From positions 2,096,711 to 2,120,633 of the forward strand of contig CP070687.1 of NCBI GenBank assembly GCA_020353115.1: a stretch of 23,923 nucleotides of DNA, in the 5' to 3' direction. The notes below the pieces were generated by a model. That model had not been told where the DNA came from, did not search any database, and saw only the letters and a list, made by a program, of their open reading frames with translations. Source of the stretch: Bacteroidales bacterium (lineage in GTDB: Bacteria > Bacteroidota > Bacteroidia > Bacteroidales > VadinHA17). This document shows positions 8,995 through 16,498 of the stretch, one piece after another. Positions within the stretch are counted from its first letter, which is position 1, and each line of letters begins with the position of its first letter. A program made the translations under genes and the position numbers.

Positions 8995-9936
8995 TCAGAG
9001 TTTCTGTAATTCATTTTTTGCCAGGCTAAATTCCCTTATTATATTCTGCATGATTTCATTAACCGGGATTATATCTTCAATAAGTGCGGATACCTGGCCG
9101 ATCTCCAGTTCGCCCGCGGACAGATCGCCTTCAAACATTCCTTTCCTGGCCCTTCCCTGGCCAAGAATTTCCTTTAATTCCTCTTTTGATTTACCGGACA
9201 GTTCAGCATTTAATACCTGGTTGTAAAATTCATTTTTGATTAATCGTACCGGGGCCAGTTGTTTCATGACAAGATGTGTATCTCCTTCGCCTGTCCGGAG
9301 GATCTCATTTTTAAAGTTAATATGAGCGGACGATTCGGTTGAGGCAGCAAACCTTGTACCCATTTGGACACCGTCTGCTCCGAGTACCATTGCAGCAAGC
9401 ATTGCACGACCGGTGGCGATACCACCTGCAGCTATAAGCGGAAGAGCTGTAACTTTCCTGACTAGTGGCACAAGCGTCAAAGTAGTCGTTTCTTCTTTTC
9501 CGTTATGTCCTCCTGCTTCGAATCCTTCTGCAACAATTGCATCGACACCGGCTTCCTCACATTTAACTGCAAATTTCTGGCTGGATACCACATGTGCAAC
9601 TTTGATTCCCTTTTCTTTCAGAGTGGAAGTCCAGATCTTGGGATTTCCGGCAGAGGTAAATACCACGCTGACTCTTTCATCAATAATGACCTGCATTATA
9701 TCGTTAACCTGCGTGTAGAGTAAGGGAACATTTACACCAAATTTCCCATTTGCCACATTATTGGCTTTCCGGATCTGTTCACGCAGCAGATCAGGATTCA
9801 TGGAACCGGCACCAATAAGGCCAAGTCCTCCTGCATTACCAACTGCAGATGCCAGTTCCCAACCGGCACACCAGATCATCCCTCCCTGGATAACAGGAAA
9901 TTCGATGCCGAAAAGTTCTGTTACCGGAGTTTTCAT
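8995..9936 (-). CDS. Nitronate monooxygenase / FabK-like FMN-dependent enzyme
   Basis: A 313-residue TIM-barrel flavoenzyme of the 2-nitropropane dioxygenase/enoyl-ACP reductase II superfamily. Motifs seen are PVIQGGM at 14-20, AEGFEAGGHNG at 136-146 with the family's conserved His144, AAGGIATGR at 169-177 and GVQMGTRF at 189-196; the last two form the FMN phosphate site. Length and motifs fit both nitronate monooxygenase (oxidative denitrification of nitronates) and FabK (last step of the fatty acid elongation cycle), and sequence alone does not separate them. There are no fatty-acid genes nearby, so the general name is safer. It appears to lead the M16 cluster and is divergent from the CLC genes. 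Confidence 0.9.
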   Translation of the reverse strand: MKTPVTELFGIEFPVIQGGMIWCAGWELASAVGNAGGLGLIGAGSMNPDLLREQIRKANNVANGKFGVNVPLLYTQVNDIMQVIIDERVSVVFTSAGNPKIWTSTLKEKGIKVAHVVSSQKFAVKCEEAGVDAIVAEGFEAGGHNGKEETTTLTLVPLVRKVTALPLIAAGGIATGRAMLAAMVLGADGVQMGTRFAASTESSAHINFKNEILRTGEGDTHLVMKQLAPVRLIKNEFYNQVLNAELSGKSKEELKEILGQGRARKGMFEGDLSAGELEIGQVSALIEDIIPVNEIMQNIIREFSLAKNELQKL

Positions 9937-10024
9937 ACGAGTTATTGTTAAAATTTATTTTTGGTTTATGATAATTTTACTTGTCCTGGTTCTGTTGTAT
10001 CATCAAACCTTTTCGCACCATTTA

Positions 10025-10032
10025 CAAACTTA
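10025..10032 (-). promoter_or_regulatory. -7 box for the nitronate monooxygenase/M16 transcript
   Basis: The minus strand reads TAAGTTTG, an exact TAnnTTTG match, about 88 nt before the ATG at 9936 in the divergent spacer shared with the first CLC gene. No clear -33 TTG was found at the usual distance. Confidence 0.4.
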
Positions 10033-10055
10033 AGAAAAATAAGTATTCCCGATGG

Positions 10056-10086
10056 TTTCTGAAATCTGGATGAAGTATTATCTTTG
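10056..10086 (+). promoter_or_regulatory. Promoter of first CLC gene, near-leaderless
   Basis: TATCTTTG at 10079-10086 matches TAnnTTTG exactly and ends 7 nt before the chosen ATG at 10094. A weak upstream element, TTTCTG at 10056-10061, lies 17 nt before it. With this geometry transcription would begin within a few bases of the start codon. Confidence 0.6.
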
Positions 10087-10093
10087 TGAGCTT

Positions 10094-11866
10094 ATGAAGT
10101 TCAACAGGTTACTCATCAGGATATTTCGCTGGAGAACAAAGCATATCGGGGACAGACAATTTCTGATCATACTGAGTGTTATTGTCGGTCTCCTGACCGG
10201 TTTCGGGGCTGTTATTATCAAAAACCTTGTTCACCTCATTCAGACTCTTTTAACCAGGGGATTTGACAGAGAAGCTTATAATTATTTCTATTTCTTTTTT
10301 CCAACTGCCGGCATATTGTTAACGGTCCTGTTCGTAAAATTCATACTGAGGCAGCGCGTCGGACATGGTATTCCCAGTGTTCTTTATGCTATTTCAAAGA
10401 ATAATGGTATCGTGAAGCCGCATAACCTTTTTTCCTCCATCATAACCAGTGCCATGACTGTGGGCTTTGGCGGCTCGGTCGGACTGGAAGGTCCAACGGT
10501 TGCAACGGGGGCAGCCATCGGTTCCAGCCTTGGGAGGCTTCTACGTCTGAATTACAGGCAGATCATACTCATGCTCGGATGCGCATCGGCAGGAGCTATG
10601 TCCGCTATTTTTAAAGCTCCGATTGCAGCTATTGTCTTTGCCCTGGAGGTAATCATGCTTAACCTTTCCATGTCATCCCTCGTTCCTTTGCTTATCTCAT
10701 CTGCTACAGCAGCTCTTACCTCATATTTCTTTCTGGGCCAGGATGTCCTCTATTCCTTCGAATTAAAAGAGGCTTTTCGGATGGAAGAAATACCTTTCTA
10801 TATTGGAATAGGAGTTTTAACCGGTCTGGTATCGGTCTATTTTACACGGATGTATATGCTGGTAACCGGGTTCTTTGATAAGATAAATAAATGGCACTCA
10901 AAACTATTAACCGGTGGTTTAATCCTTGGAATCCTGGTTTTCTTTGTTCCTTCGTTGTATGGAGAAGGTTATCAGGCAATTAACAATTGTCTGAATGGAA
11001 ATTTCAATTACCTGTTCGACTACTCCTTCTATTATGGATTGAAGGACAGCATATTTGCTATGTTTATTATCCTCCTTGTCATCATACTTTTCAAGGTAAT
11101 AGCGACATCGGTCACATTCGGAAGCGGCGGGGTTGGAGGGATATTTGCTCCTACATTGTTCCTGGGAGCAAATACAGGACTCTTCTTTGCAAAAGTTTGT
11201 AACCAGCTTGGTTTCGGAATTTCGGAAAGTAATTTTGCCCTGGTGGGAATGGCCGGTCTGCTTGCCGGAGTAATCCATGCTCCCTTGACAGCTATTTTTC
11301 TTATTGCAGAAGTTACCGGAGGTTATGGTCTTTTCATGCCGCTGATGATCACTGCCACGATATCCTATGCCACCATTCGGTTTTTTGAATCCAATTCGGT
11401 ATACACCATCCAGCTTGCCAGGAGGGGCGAATTGATAACCCACGACAGGGATAAGGCCGCTTTATCTATGATGAAAGTCACTAAACTTATTGAAAAAAAC
11501 TTCAATACAATAGGTCCGGATGCTACACTGGGTGAACTGGTCAATGTCATATCGAAATCCGTACGAAATATTTTCCCGGTTGTAGATGAGAACAAAATCC
11601 TTCTCGGTGTCGTATGGGTTAATGACATCCGACATATTGTATTTAAAACAGAATTATACGAAAAAACGTATGTCCGCGATCTGATGTTTATGCCAGAACC
11701 GTCCGTTTCCCCGGATGAATCGATGGAGGAAGTAGCAACAAAGTTCCAGAACTCATCCCATTATAATCTTCCGGTTCTTGACAACGGGAAATATGTTGGC
11801 TTTGTGTCCAGGGCGAATGTATTTTCTACATATCGTTCGATTATCCGTGAATTTTCCGAGGAATAA
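10094..11866 (+). CDS. CLC-family chloride channel/transporter with CBS pair (paralogue 1)
   Basis: A 590-residue membrane protein that moves Cl- or a related anion. The CLC core (about 25-440) shows GHGIP at 90-94 (usual GSGIP), GGSVGLEGP at 126-134 with the gating Glu132, and GGVGGIFAPTLFLG later in the core; SVYTIQL carries the conserved anion-site Tyr. In APIAAIVFALEV the position equivalent to the internal proton glutamate of E. coli ClC (Glu203) is Val186, as in many CLC channels. The C-terminus (about 465-590) holds two CBS domains, likely nucleotide-sensing. The frame is open to an ATG at 10052, but ATG 10094 aligns with the start of the next paralogue and sits just after the promoter box. 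The neighbour at 12016 is a full-length tandem copy. Confidence 0.95.
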   Translation: MKFNRLLIRIFRWRTKHIGDRQFLIILSVIVGLLTGFGAVIIKNLVHLIQTLLTRGFDREAYNYFYFFFPTAGILLTVLFVKFILRQRVGHGIPSVLYAISKNNGIVKPHNLFSSIITSAMTVGFGGSVGLEGPTVATGAAIGSSLGRLLRLNYRQIILMLGCASAGAMSAIFKAPIAAIVFALEVIMLNLSMSSLVPLLISSATAALTSYFFLGQDVLYSFELKEAFRMEEIPFYIGIGVLTGLVSVYFTRMYMLVTGFFDKINKWHSKLLTGGLILGILVFFVPSLYGEGYQAINNCLNGNFNYLFDYSFYYGLKDSIFAMFIILLVIILFKVIATSVTFGSGGVGGIFAPTLFLGANTGLFFAKVCNQLGFGISESNFALVGMAGLLAGVIHAPLTAIFLIAEVTGGYGLFMPLMITATISYATIRFFESNSVYTIQLARRGELITHDRDKAALSMMKVTKLIEKNFNTIGPDATLGELVNVISKSVRNIFPVVDENKILLGVVWVNDIRHIVFKTELYEKTYVRDLMFMPEPSVSPDESMEEVATKFQNSSHYNLPVLDNGKYVGFVSRANVFSTYRSIIREFSEE

Positions 11867-11870
11867 AATG

Positions 11871-11910
11871 CCAGGGAGGAATCTACGATCCCGGAAGCAC
11901 TTGTCCCTGG
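11871..11910. other. Inverted repeat between the CLC genes
   Basis: CCAGGGA at 11871-11877 pairs perfectly with TCCCTGG at 11904-11910 around a 26-nt loop, starting 4 nt after the first CLC stop codon. There is no following T-run, so it is not a canonical intrinsic terminator. It may mark the 3' end of the first transcript. Confidence 0.3.
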
Positions 11911-11973
11911 AGCAGCTATTTCGCTTTCGAAAAAAGTCGCCGGAGGAGTTCACACCTTTCGAAATTCCAGCTA

Positions 11974-12008
11974 TTTGATTTTAAACCGGAGGTAAATTAG
12001 TACTTTTG
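11974..12008 (+). promoter_or_regulatory. Promoter of second CLC gene, near-leaderless
   Basis: TACTTTTG at 12001-12008 matches TAnnTTTG exactly and ends 7 nt before the ATG at 12016, the same distance as for the first CLC gene. TTTG at 11974-11977 could serve as the -33 element with a 23-nt spacer, slightly long. It implies that the second gene is transcribed independently of the first. Confidence 0.6.
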
Positions 12009-12015
12009 CGCTGAC

Positions 12016-13791
12016 ATGAAAAGACGCAATCTTTTGGCACGTTTCCTTGTCTGGCGGGTAAAACACATAAACCACCGTCAGTTCATATATTTGCTGAGTT
12101 TTATCGTAGGAATAATAAGCGGACTGGCTGCAATTCTTCTGAAAAACACCATCCATTATACACATCTTTTCCTTACTCGCGGATTTGATATTGATTCCGC
12201 AAGCTATTTGTATCTTGCATATCCCCTGTTTGGAATATTTCTTACCGTATTGTTTGTCAGGTATATTGTTAAAGATAATATCAGTCATGGTGTTGCCAGG
12301 ATACTCTACGCCATTTCCAAAAAGAACAGTATACTCAAACCACACAACAATTATTCGTCCATTCTGGCCAGTACGATTACAATTGGCTTCGGAGGTTCCG
12401 TCGGTTCGGAGGCTCCCATTGTATTGACCGGAGCGTCCATCGGCTCATCCATCGGAAGATTGTTGAGGCTAAATTATAAGTCGATAACCCTCCTGGTGGG
12501 TTGCGGTGCCGCCGGAGCCATAGCCGGTATTTTCAAGGCACCGGTGGCCGGGATAGTTTTCACCCTTGAAGTATTGATGCTTGACCTGACTATCGGATCC
12601 ATCGTCCCATTGCTCATTTCTTCTGTAACCGGAGCTACCATAGCTTTCTTCCTGATGGGGAAGGAAGTCCTGTTCTCCCATCACCTTACTGAACCTTTTA
12701 TTTTAAACAATATACCTTTCTATATCCTCCTGGGAATTTTTGCGGGTTTGTTGTCGCTCTATTTTACACGGGCGACAATGTATATCGAATCAATGTTTGG
12801 CAGGCTGAAAAATCCTTACATGAAGCTGGTTGTAGGAGGTGTATTACTGGGTTTGCTTATCTTTCTCTTTCCGCCGCTGTATGGTGAGGGATATACGGCA
12901 ATAACTGCCCTGCTGAATGGGGACACTACAAGTTTGGTTGAAAACAGCCTGTTCTACCTCCTTCGAGATAAATACTGGATGTTCCTGGTTTATCTTGCAA
13001 TGGTTATGATTTTCAAAGTTCTGGCTATGTCGGCAACCACAGGTGGCGGTGGTGTAGGGGGTATTTTTGCGCCGACACTTTTCATGGGCGGGGTTACAGG
13101 CTTTTTCTTTGCCAGGGTAATTAATGGCTTTGATGTTACCCGATTGACGGAAAGCAATTTTACACTTGCTGGTATGGCAGGACTTATGGCAGGGGTAATG
13201 CATGCCCCGCTGACGGCTATCTTCCTAATTGCCGAAATCACAGGGGGGTATGGTCTGCTCGTTCCACTGATCATTACTTCCACCATTTCATTCATGACCA
13301 TCATGTACTTCGAACCGCACTCAATCTATACAAAAAGATTGGCAAAAAGAGGGGAACTGATCACTCACCATAAAGACAAAGCCGTACTGACCTTAATGAA
13401 ATGGGAGAGAGAAATTGAGAAGGACCTTAAAACCATCCATCCGGATAAGACCCTTCGAAGCCTGGTAAAACTGGTTTCAAAGTCAAAACGTAATCTGTTT
13501 CCTGTTACGGATGATGAAAACCGGCTCGTCGGGGTCGTACTTCTGGATAATATCCGTGATATCATGTTTAACAATGAAATGTATGATAATACATTTGTCA
13601 GGGATCTTATGATCATTCCGCCTGCGTTTGTATTGCTTCAGGATAGTATGGAAACCGTTATGGAAAGATTCAACGAGAGCGGAGCCTGGAATCTGCCCGT
13701 TATTGACGAAGGTAAATATGTGGGATTCATTTCCAAATCCAGGATCTTTTCAGCATACAGGAAAGAATTGGTAAGACATTCGGAGGAATGA
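12016..13791 (+). CDS. CLC-family chloride channel/transporter with CBS pair (paralogue 2)
   Basis: A 591-residue tandem paralogue of the preceding CLC, collinear from the first residues (WRVKHINHRQF against WRTKHIGDRQF). It departs from consensus more than its neighbour: the first filter motif is SHGVA at 90-94 instead of GSGIP, and the gating segment is GSEAP (130-134, Glu132 kept) instead of GREGP. The E. coli Glu203 position is Val186 in TLEVLML. GGVGGIFAPTLFMG and SIYTKRL are intact. Two CBS domains fill about 465-591. The paired genes with differing filters suggest different anion preference or regulation; this is inference. Each gene has its own promoter box. Confidence 0.95.
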   Translation: MKRRNLLARFLVWRVKHINHRQFIYLLSFIVGIISGLAAILLKNTIHYTHLFLTRGFDIDSASYLYLAYPLFGIFLTVLFVRYIVKDNISHGVARILYAISKKNSILKPHNNYSSILASTITIGFGGSVGSEAPIVLTGASIGSSIGRLLRLNYKSITLLVGCGAAGAIAGIFKAPVAGIVFTLEVLMLDLTIGSIVPLLISSVTGATIAFFLMGKEVLFSHHLTEPFILNNIPFYILLGIFAGLLSLYFTRATMYIESMFGRLKNPYMKLVVGGVLLGLLIFLFPPLYGEGYTAITALLNGDTTSLVENSLFYLLRDKYWMFLVYLAMVMIFKVLAMSATTGGGGVGGIFAPTLFMGGVTGFFFARVINGFDVTRLTESNFTLAGMAGLMAGVMHAPLTAIFLIAEITGGYGLLVPLIITSTISFMTIMYFEPHSIYTKRLAKRGELITHHKDKAVLTLMKWEREIEKDLKTIHPDKTLRSLVKLVSKSKRNLFPVTDDENRLVGVVLLDNIRDIMFNNEMYDNTFVRDLMIIPPAFVLLQDSMETVMERFNESGAWNLPVIDEGKYVGFISKSRIFSAYRKELVRHSEE

Positions 13792-13820
13792 ATTAAGCAA
13801 ATGCGGAAAGGTTCGAAAAA

Positions 13821-13970
13821 AAGACCGTCTCAAAAACATAACATGGAAAAATCCACGCTCCAGACGGATCTGATCGGGAAGAGATCCAGGTATAATCAGC
13901 TGAAATGTATACCCTCAATACTCTGAGATCTCTGCGTGCGATTCTGTCAAAATGCTTTTGAGACAGCCTT
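13821..13970. mobile_element. MITE-like element with terminal inverted repeats
   Basis: AAGACCGTCTCAAAAACAT at 13821-13839 matches the reverse complement of 13952-13970 (AAGGCTGTCTCAAAAGCAT) at 16 of 19 positions. The 150-bp interval has no ORF of note and contains an internal hairpin, GGATCT at 13866-13871 with AGATCC at 13882-13887. TGTCTCAAAA-type termini occur on known Bacteroidetes insertion sequences, so this may be a non-autonomous derivative. No clear target-site duplication is visible and no transposase is present. It fills most of the gap between the convergent CLC and 152-residue membrane protein genes. Confidence 0.55.
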
Positions 13971-13981
13971 ACGTAAAAAGA

Positions 13982-14440
13982 TCACTCCATATGTTTGAAG
14001 TTTAATCCATACAGAACGATAAATACTACGGTAATCAATACACCGAACCAAGCAATACCTCCTGCAGCAAATATTACAGGAACAAAAATTGCAAGAATAT
14101 TTGATGCGGAATAGAGGTAAAATCCGGTCTTTTTCAGTTTCCACATTAATATTGCACCGAATAAAGAACCAAGAGCTAACAGAAGTGAAACCAGGAAAAA
14201 CCCTGATCCGCCGGCCGATAATTCAGACATTCCGGGCAATCCGGTCAGAAAATCCATGATCACTCCGGCTGCTACAACAGCAATAAGAAACATGAGCGAT
14301 GATAATCCACTTCCGATAAAAGACAGAATACACAGGACAGTAAGGAATGTTGGCCTTTCTTTTTTTGCAACTTCCTGCTGTGGTTGCTCAGGAGCTTCAG
14401 CTTTCGGCTCTTCCACAGGTTCTTTTTTTTCTTCTTCCAT
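13982..14440 (-). CDS. Small four-segment membrane protein with acidic/proline N-terminus
   Basis: A 152-residue protein of unknown function. Residues 1-30 are rich in Glu, Pro, Lys and Gln, with no signal peptide, followed by hydrophobic segments at about 32-50, 51-68, 78-100 and 106-146; the last is long enough for two passes. The lysines KLKK at 101-104 suggest a cytoplasmic loop. The composition is coding-like and the ATG is followed by a plausible reading frame, but no family motif was recognised. It stands alone, converging on the CLC pair, and its stop lies 12 bp from the MITE-like element. A promoter box is found about 150 nt upstream. Confidence 0.8.
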   Translation of the reverse strand: MEEEKKEPVEEPKAEAPEQPQQEVAKKERPTFLTVLCILSFIGSGLSSLMFLIAVVAAGVIMDFLTGLPGMSELSAGGSGFFLVSLLLALGSLFGAILMWKLKKTGFYLYSASNILAIFVPVIFAAGGIAWFGVLITVVFIVLYGLNFKHME

Positions 14441-14591
14441 AGTTTTTTGTTTTAAGAGATTAGGTTGATGATAATTCTAAATTAATTATGTTTTTCATGA
14501 TTTCAAAGTATTCAATTTAATAAAATTGCATTTAATTCCTTAAATTCAGATTAACAGGTAGTTATATATTAGTTAACCGGCTGTGCTATTA

Positions 14592-14599
14592 CAAAGGTA
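14592..14599 (-). promoter_or_regulatory. -7 box upstream of the small membrane protein
   Basis: The minus strand reads TACCTTTG, an exact TAnnTTTG match, giving a leader of roughly 145 nt to the ATG at 14440. No good -33 element was seen. Confidence 0.4.
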
Positions 14600-14639
14600 A
14601 ATTCTATCTTAGCCTAACTTACTGTTTATTAGAAGATAA

Positions 14640-14666
14640 CTTCCTGTCCGCGTTTCGGACGGGAAG
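14640..14666. other. 11-bp stem hairpin
   Basis: CTTCCTGTCCG at 14640-14650 pairs with CGGACGGGAAG at 14656-14666 around a 5-nt loop; the single non-Watson-Crick position is a G-T wobble. It lies upstream of the minus-strand promoter box and has no T-run on the plus side, so it looks like an intergenic palindrome rather than a standard terminator. Confidence 0.6.
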
Positions 14667-14859
14667 GCATCTGACGGATGATAATAGATTTTGTGAACGT
14701 TTGGCAAATTTGCGGTGCATGAAACAATTTCCCATTGTAAACCATCGCAGTTGACCCGCTTTATCTGGCTTACCATATAACCTGGGCTTCATTCTGAGGG
14801 TATCGTCAGGATTTTACACCGGGCTGCCAGGATGTAGCTCTTGCCTGACTACGGATTCG

Positions 14860-14881
14860 GACTTCGCCCGACGAAGTCGGG
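14860..14881. other. Overlapping palindromes
   Basis: GACTTCG (14860-14866) pairs with CGAAGTC (14872-14878), and alternatively CCCGAC (14867-14872) pairs with GTCGGG (14876-14881) around GAA. The two hairpins are mutually exclusive because they share bases. Confidence 0.5.
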
Positions 14882-14914
14882 GGAAGAGAAACTTGGTTTG
14901 ATCACCCCCCCCTT

Positions 14915-14956
14915 AGTTTGCTGCGGAAATATGAGTTCAGAGTTTGCTCCGGAATT
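14915..14956 (+). repeat. 16-bp direct repeat, 26-bp period
   Basis: AGTTTGCTGCGGAAAT at 14915-14930 recurs as AGTTTGCTCCGGAATT at 14941-14956, 14 of 16 bases identical. It is flanked by the C8 and G6 tracts. Confidence 0.45.
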
Positions 14957-15048
14957 TAATACCAATTTATTTATCATGAAAAGGGGGGAAGGATATTAGA
15001 ACCGGCTTCCTGAAGTTGGTTTCGAATCCGAAGATAATGACCGATTCC

Positions 15049-15080
15049 TTTCATTAAGTCTGTTGAAAAAATTAAATTTG
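15049..15080 (+). promoter_or_regulatory. glyA promoter
   Basis: TAAATTTG at 15073-15080 is an exact TAnnTTTG match, 31 nt before the glyA ATG. TTTC at 15049-15052 lies 20 nt upstream, the usual -33 distance. The short leader leaves no room for a riboswitch. Confidence 0.6.
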
Positions 15081-15111
15081 GGGCTCATTCCAAAACTTAA
15101 CCCCTTGTTTT

Positions 15112-16392
15112 ATGAATAGGGATACACAGATTTTTAACATAATTGAAAAGGAATACCAACGGCAGCGTAACGGGATTGAACTGATTGCATCGGAAAACTT
15201 TGTCAGTCCGCAGGTGCTGGAAGCCATGGGATCTGTTCTTACGAACAAGTATGCTGAAGGTTATCCGCGTCACAGGTATTACGGAGGATGTGAGGTGGTT
15301 GACGAATCAGAACAACTTGCAATTGACCGACTTAAGCAAATGTTCGGAGTTGAATATGCAAATGTTCAGCCACATTCAGGTGCCCAGGCTAATGCGGCTG
15401 TTTTCCTGACTTGTTTGCAACCCGGAGATTCATTTATAGGACTTGATCTTTCACATGGAGGACATCTGACACATGGATCCCCGGTCAATTTTTCCGGTAT
15501 ACTTTACAAACCCGTGGCATATGGAGTTGATAGGGAGACCGGTTTGATTGACTATGATCGAATGGAAGAGATTGCCCTGGCTGAGAAGCCAAAGATGATT
15601 GTTGGCGGAGCCTCTGCTTATTCCCGTGAGTGGGATTATAAACGAATGAGAGAAATTGCCGATGAAATCGGTGCGATCCTGATGGTGGATATTGCACATC
15701 CTGCCGGATTAATTGTCTCAGGATTACTGGACAATCCCCTTGAATATGCTCATGTCATAACCTCTACAACACATAAAACTTTACGCGGCCCTAGGGGAGG
15801 TATTATTATGATCGGTAAGGATTATGAGAATCCATGGGGGAAGAAGACCAAGAAAGGCGAAGTCAGGATGATGTCTTCTCTTATCAATTCAGGTGTTTTC
15901 CCTGGCACACAGGGAGGACCTCTGGAACATGTCATTGCTTCGAAAGCCGTTGCCTTCGGAGAGGCATTGACACCCGAATTTAACCGGTATCAGGTGCAGA
16001 CCCGGGATAACGCAAAAATTATGGCAAAAGCGTTCGTTGAACGGGGATACAAGGTGGTTTCCGGGGGAACCGATAACCATTTATTGCTGATCGACCTGAG
16101 AACAAAAGTTCCTGAAATTCCGGGAAAGATGGTTGAAAACGCACTTGTAAAGGCTGATATTACAGTAAACAAAAATATGGTACCGTTTGATTCAAGAACC
16201 CCGTTCCAGACTTCCGGCTTAAGGATTGGTACACCCGCAATCACCACCAGGGGCCTGAAAGAAGAACATATGGAACCTATCGTTGAAATGATCGATGAGG
16301 TGATAATGGATATTGAGAATGAGAAGAAAATAGGGAGCATCAAAACCAGGGTGAATGAAATGATGAAAGAATTTCCACTGTTCGCTTATTAA
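15112..16392 (+). CDS. glyA: Serine hydroxymethyltransferase
   Basis: A PLP enzyme interconverting serine and glycine while charging tetrahydrofolate to 5,10-methylene-THF; the main one-carbon source, cytosolic. At 426 residues it is of normal length. The PLP-lysine is Lys222 in TSTTHKTLRGPRGG (218-230), and the PLP-pyridine aspartate is Asp193 in VDIAHPAG. LSHGGHLTHGS (113-123) and YAEGYPRHRYYGG (47-59) are hallmark segments. Compared with E. coli GlyA there is a small lysine-rich insertion at about 236-255 (NPWGKKTKKGEVR), which I recall as common in Bacteroidetes copies. It is likely transcribed from the promoter 31 nt upstream, possibly with the response regulator 106 nt downstream. Confidence 0.98.
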   Translation: MNRDTQIFNIIEKEYQRQRNGIELIASENFVSPQVLEAMGSVLTNKYAEGYPRHRYYGGCEVVDESEQLAIDRLKQMFGVEYANVQPHSGAQANAAVFLTCLQPGDSFIGLDLSHGGHLTHGSPVNFSGILYKPVAYGVDRETGLIDYDRMEEIALAEKPKMIVGGASAYSREWDYKRMREIADEIGAILMVDIAHPAGLIVSGLLDNPLEYAHVITSTTHKTLRGPRGGIIMIGKDYENPWGKKTKKGEVRMMSSLINSGVFPGTQGGPLEHVIASKAVAFGEALTPEFNRYQVQTRDNAKIMAKAFVERGYKVVSGGTDNHLLLIDLRTKVPEIPGKMVENALVKADITVNKNMVPFDSRTPFQTSGLRIGTPAITTRGLKEEHMEPIVEMIDEVIMDIENEKKIGSIKTRVNEMMKEFPLFAY

Positions 16393-16433
16393 GTAAAACC
16401 GGACAGGCCATCAGAGTGACCGGATTTATTCTC

Positions 16434-16464
16434 TTTCGTTTCGTCTTAATTTTTAATATATTTA
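16434..16464 (+). promoter_or_regulatory. Possible promoter of the response regulator
   Basis: TTTC at 16434-16437, a 19-nt spacer, and TATATTTA at 16457-16464 (one base from TAnnTTTG). The geometry is right but the -7 box is imperfect. Confidence 0.35.
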
Positions 16465-16498
16465 AATCAAAGTTAAAAGGTTGTCCAAGACTGAATTA

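Larger units (their letters stand above)
14441..15111. other. 671-bp non-coding gap upstream of glyA
   Basis: No convincing gene was found. It contains a minus-strand promoter box (14592-14599), a strong hairpin (14640-14666), overlapping small palindromes (14860-14881), a C8 tract at 14905-14912 that is complementary to a G6 tract at 14983-14988, a 16-bp direct repeat with 26-bp period (14915-14930 and 14941-14956), and the glyA promoter near its end. A seven-codon ORF starts at 14976 but has nothing to support it. Confidence 0.6.

Noticed and set aside
10052..10093. Earlier ATG for the first CLC gene at 10052
   Set aside because: It lies upstream of the exact TAnnTTTG box and adds residues with no counterpart in the tandem paralogue, whose start aligns with ATG 10094.
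14976..14999. Seven-codon leader-peptide-like ORF
   Set aside because: Its only distinction is the G6 tract; it precedes the glyA promoter box and so would not be on the glyA mRNA.
15080..15111. Riboswitch or attenuator in the glyA leader
   Set aside because: The leader from the predicted promoter is only about 25-30 nt; the GGGG/CCCC pairing (15080-15083 with 15101-15104) is too short and has a 17-nt loop.
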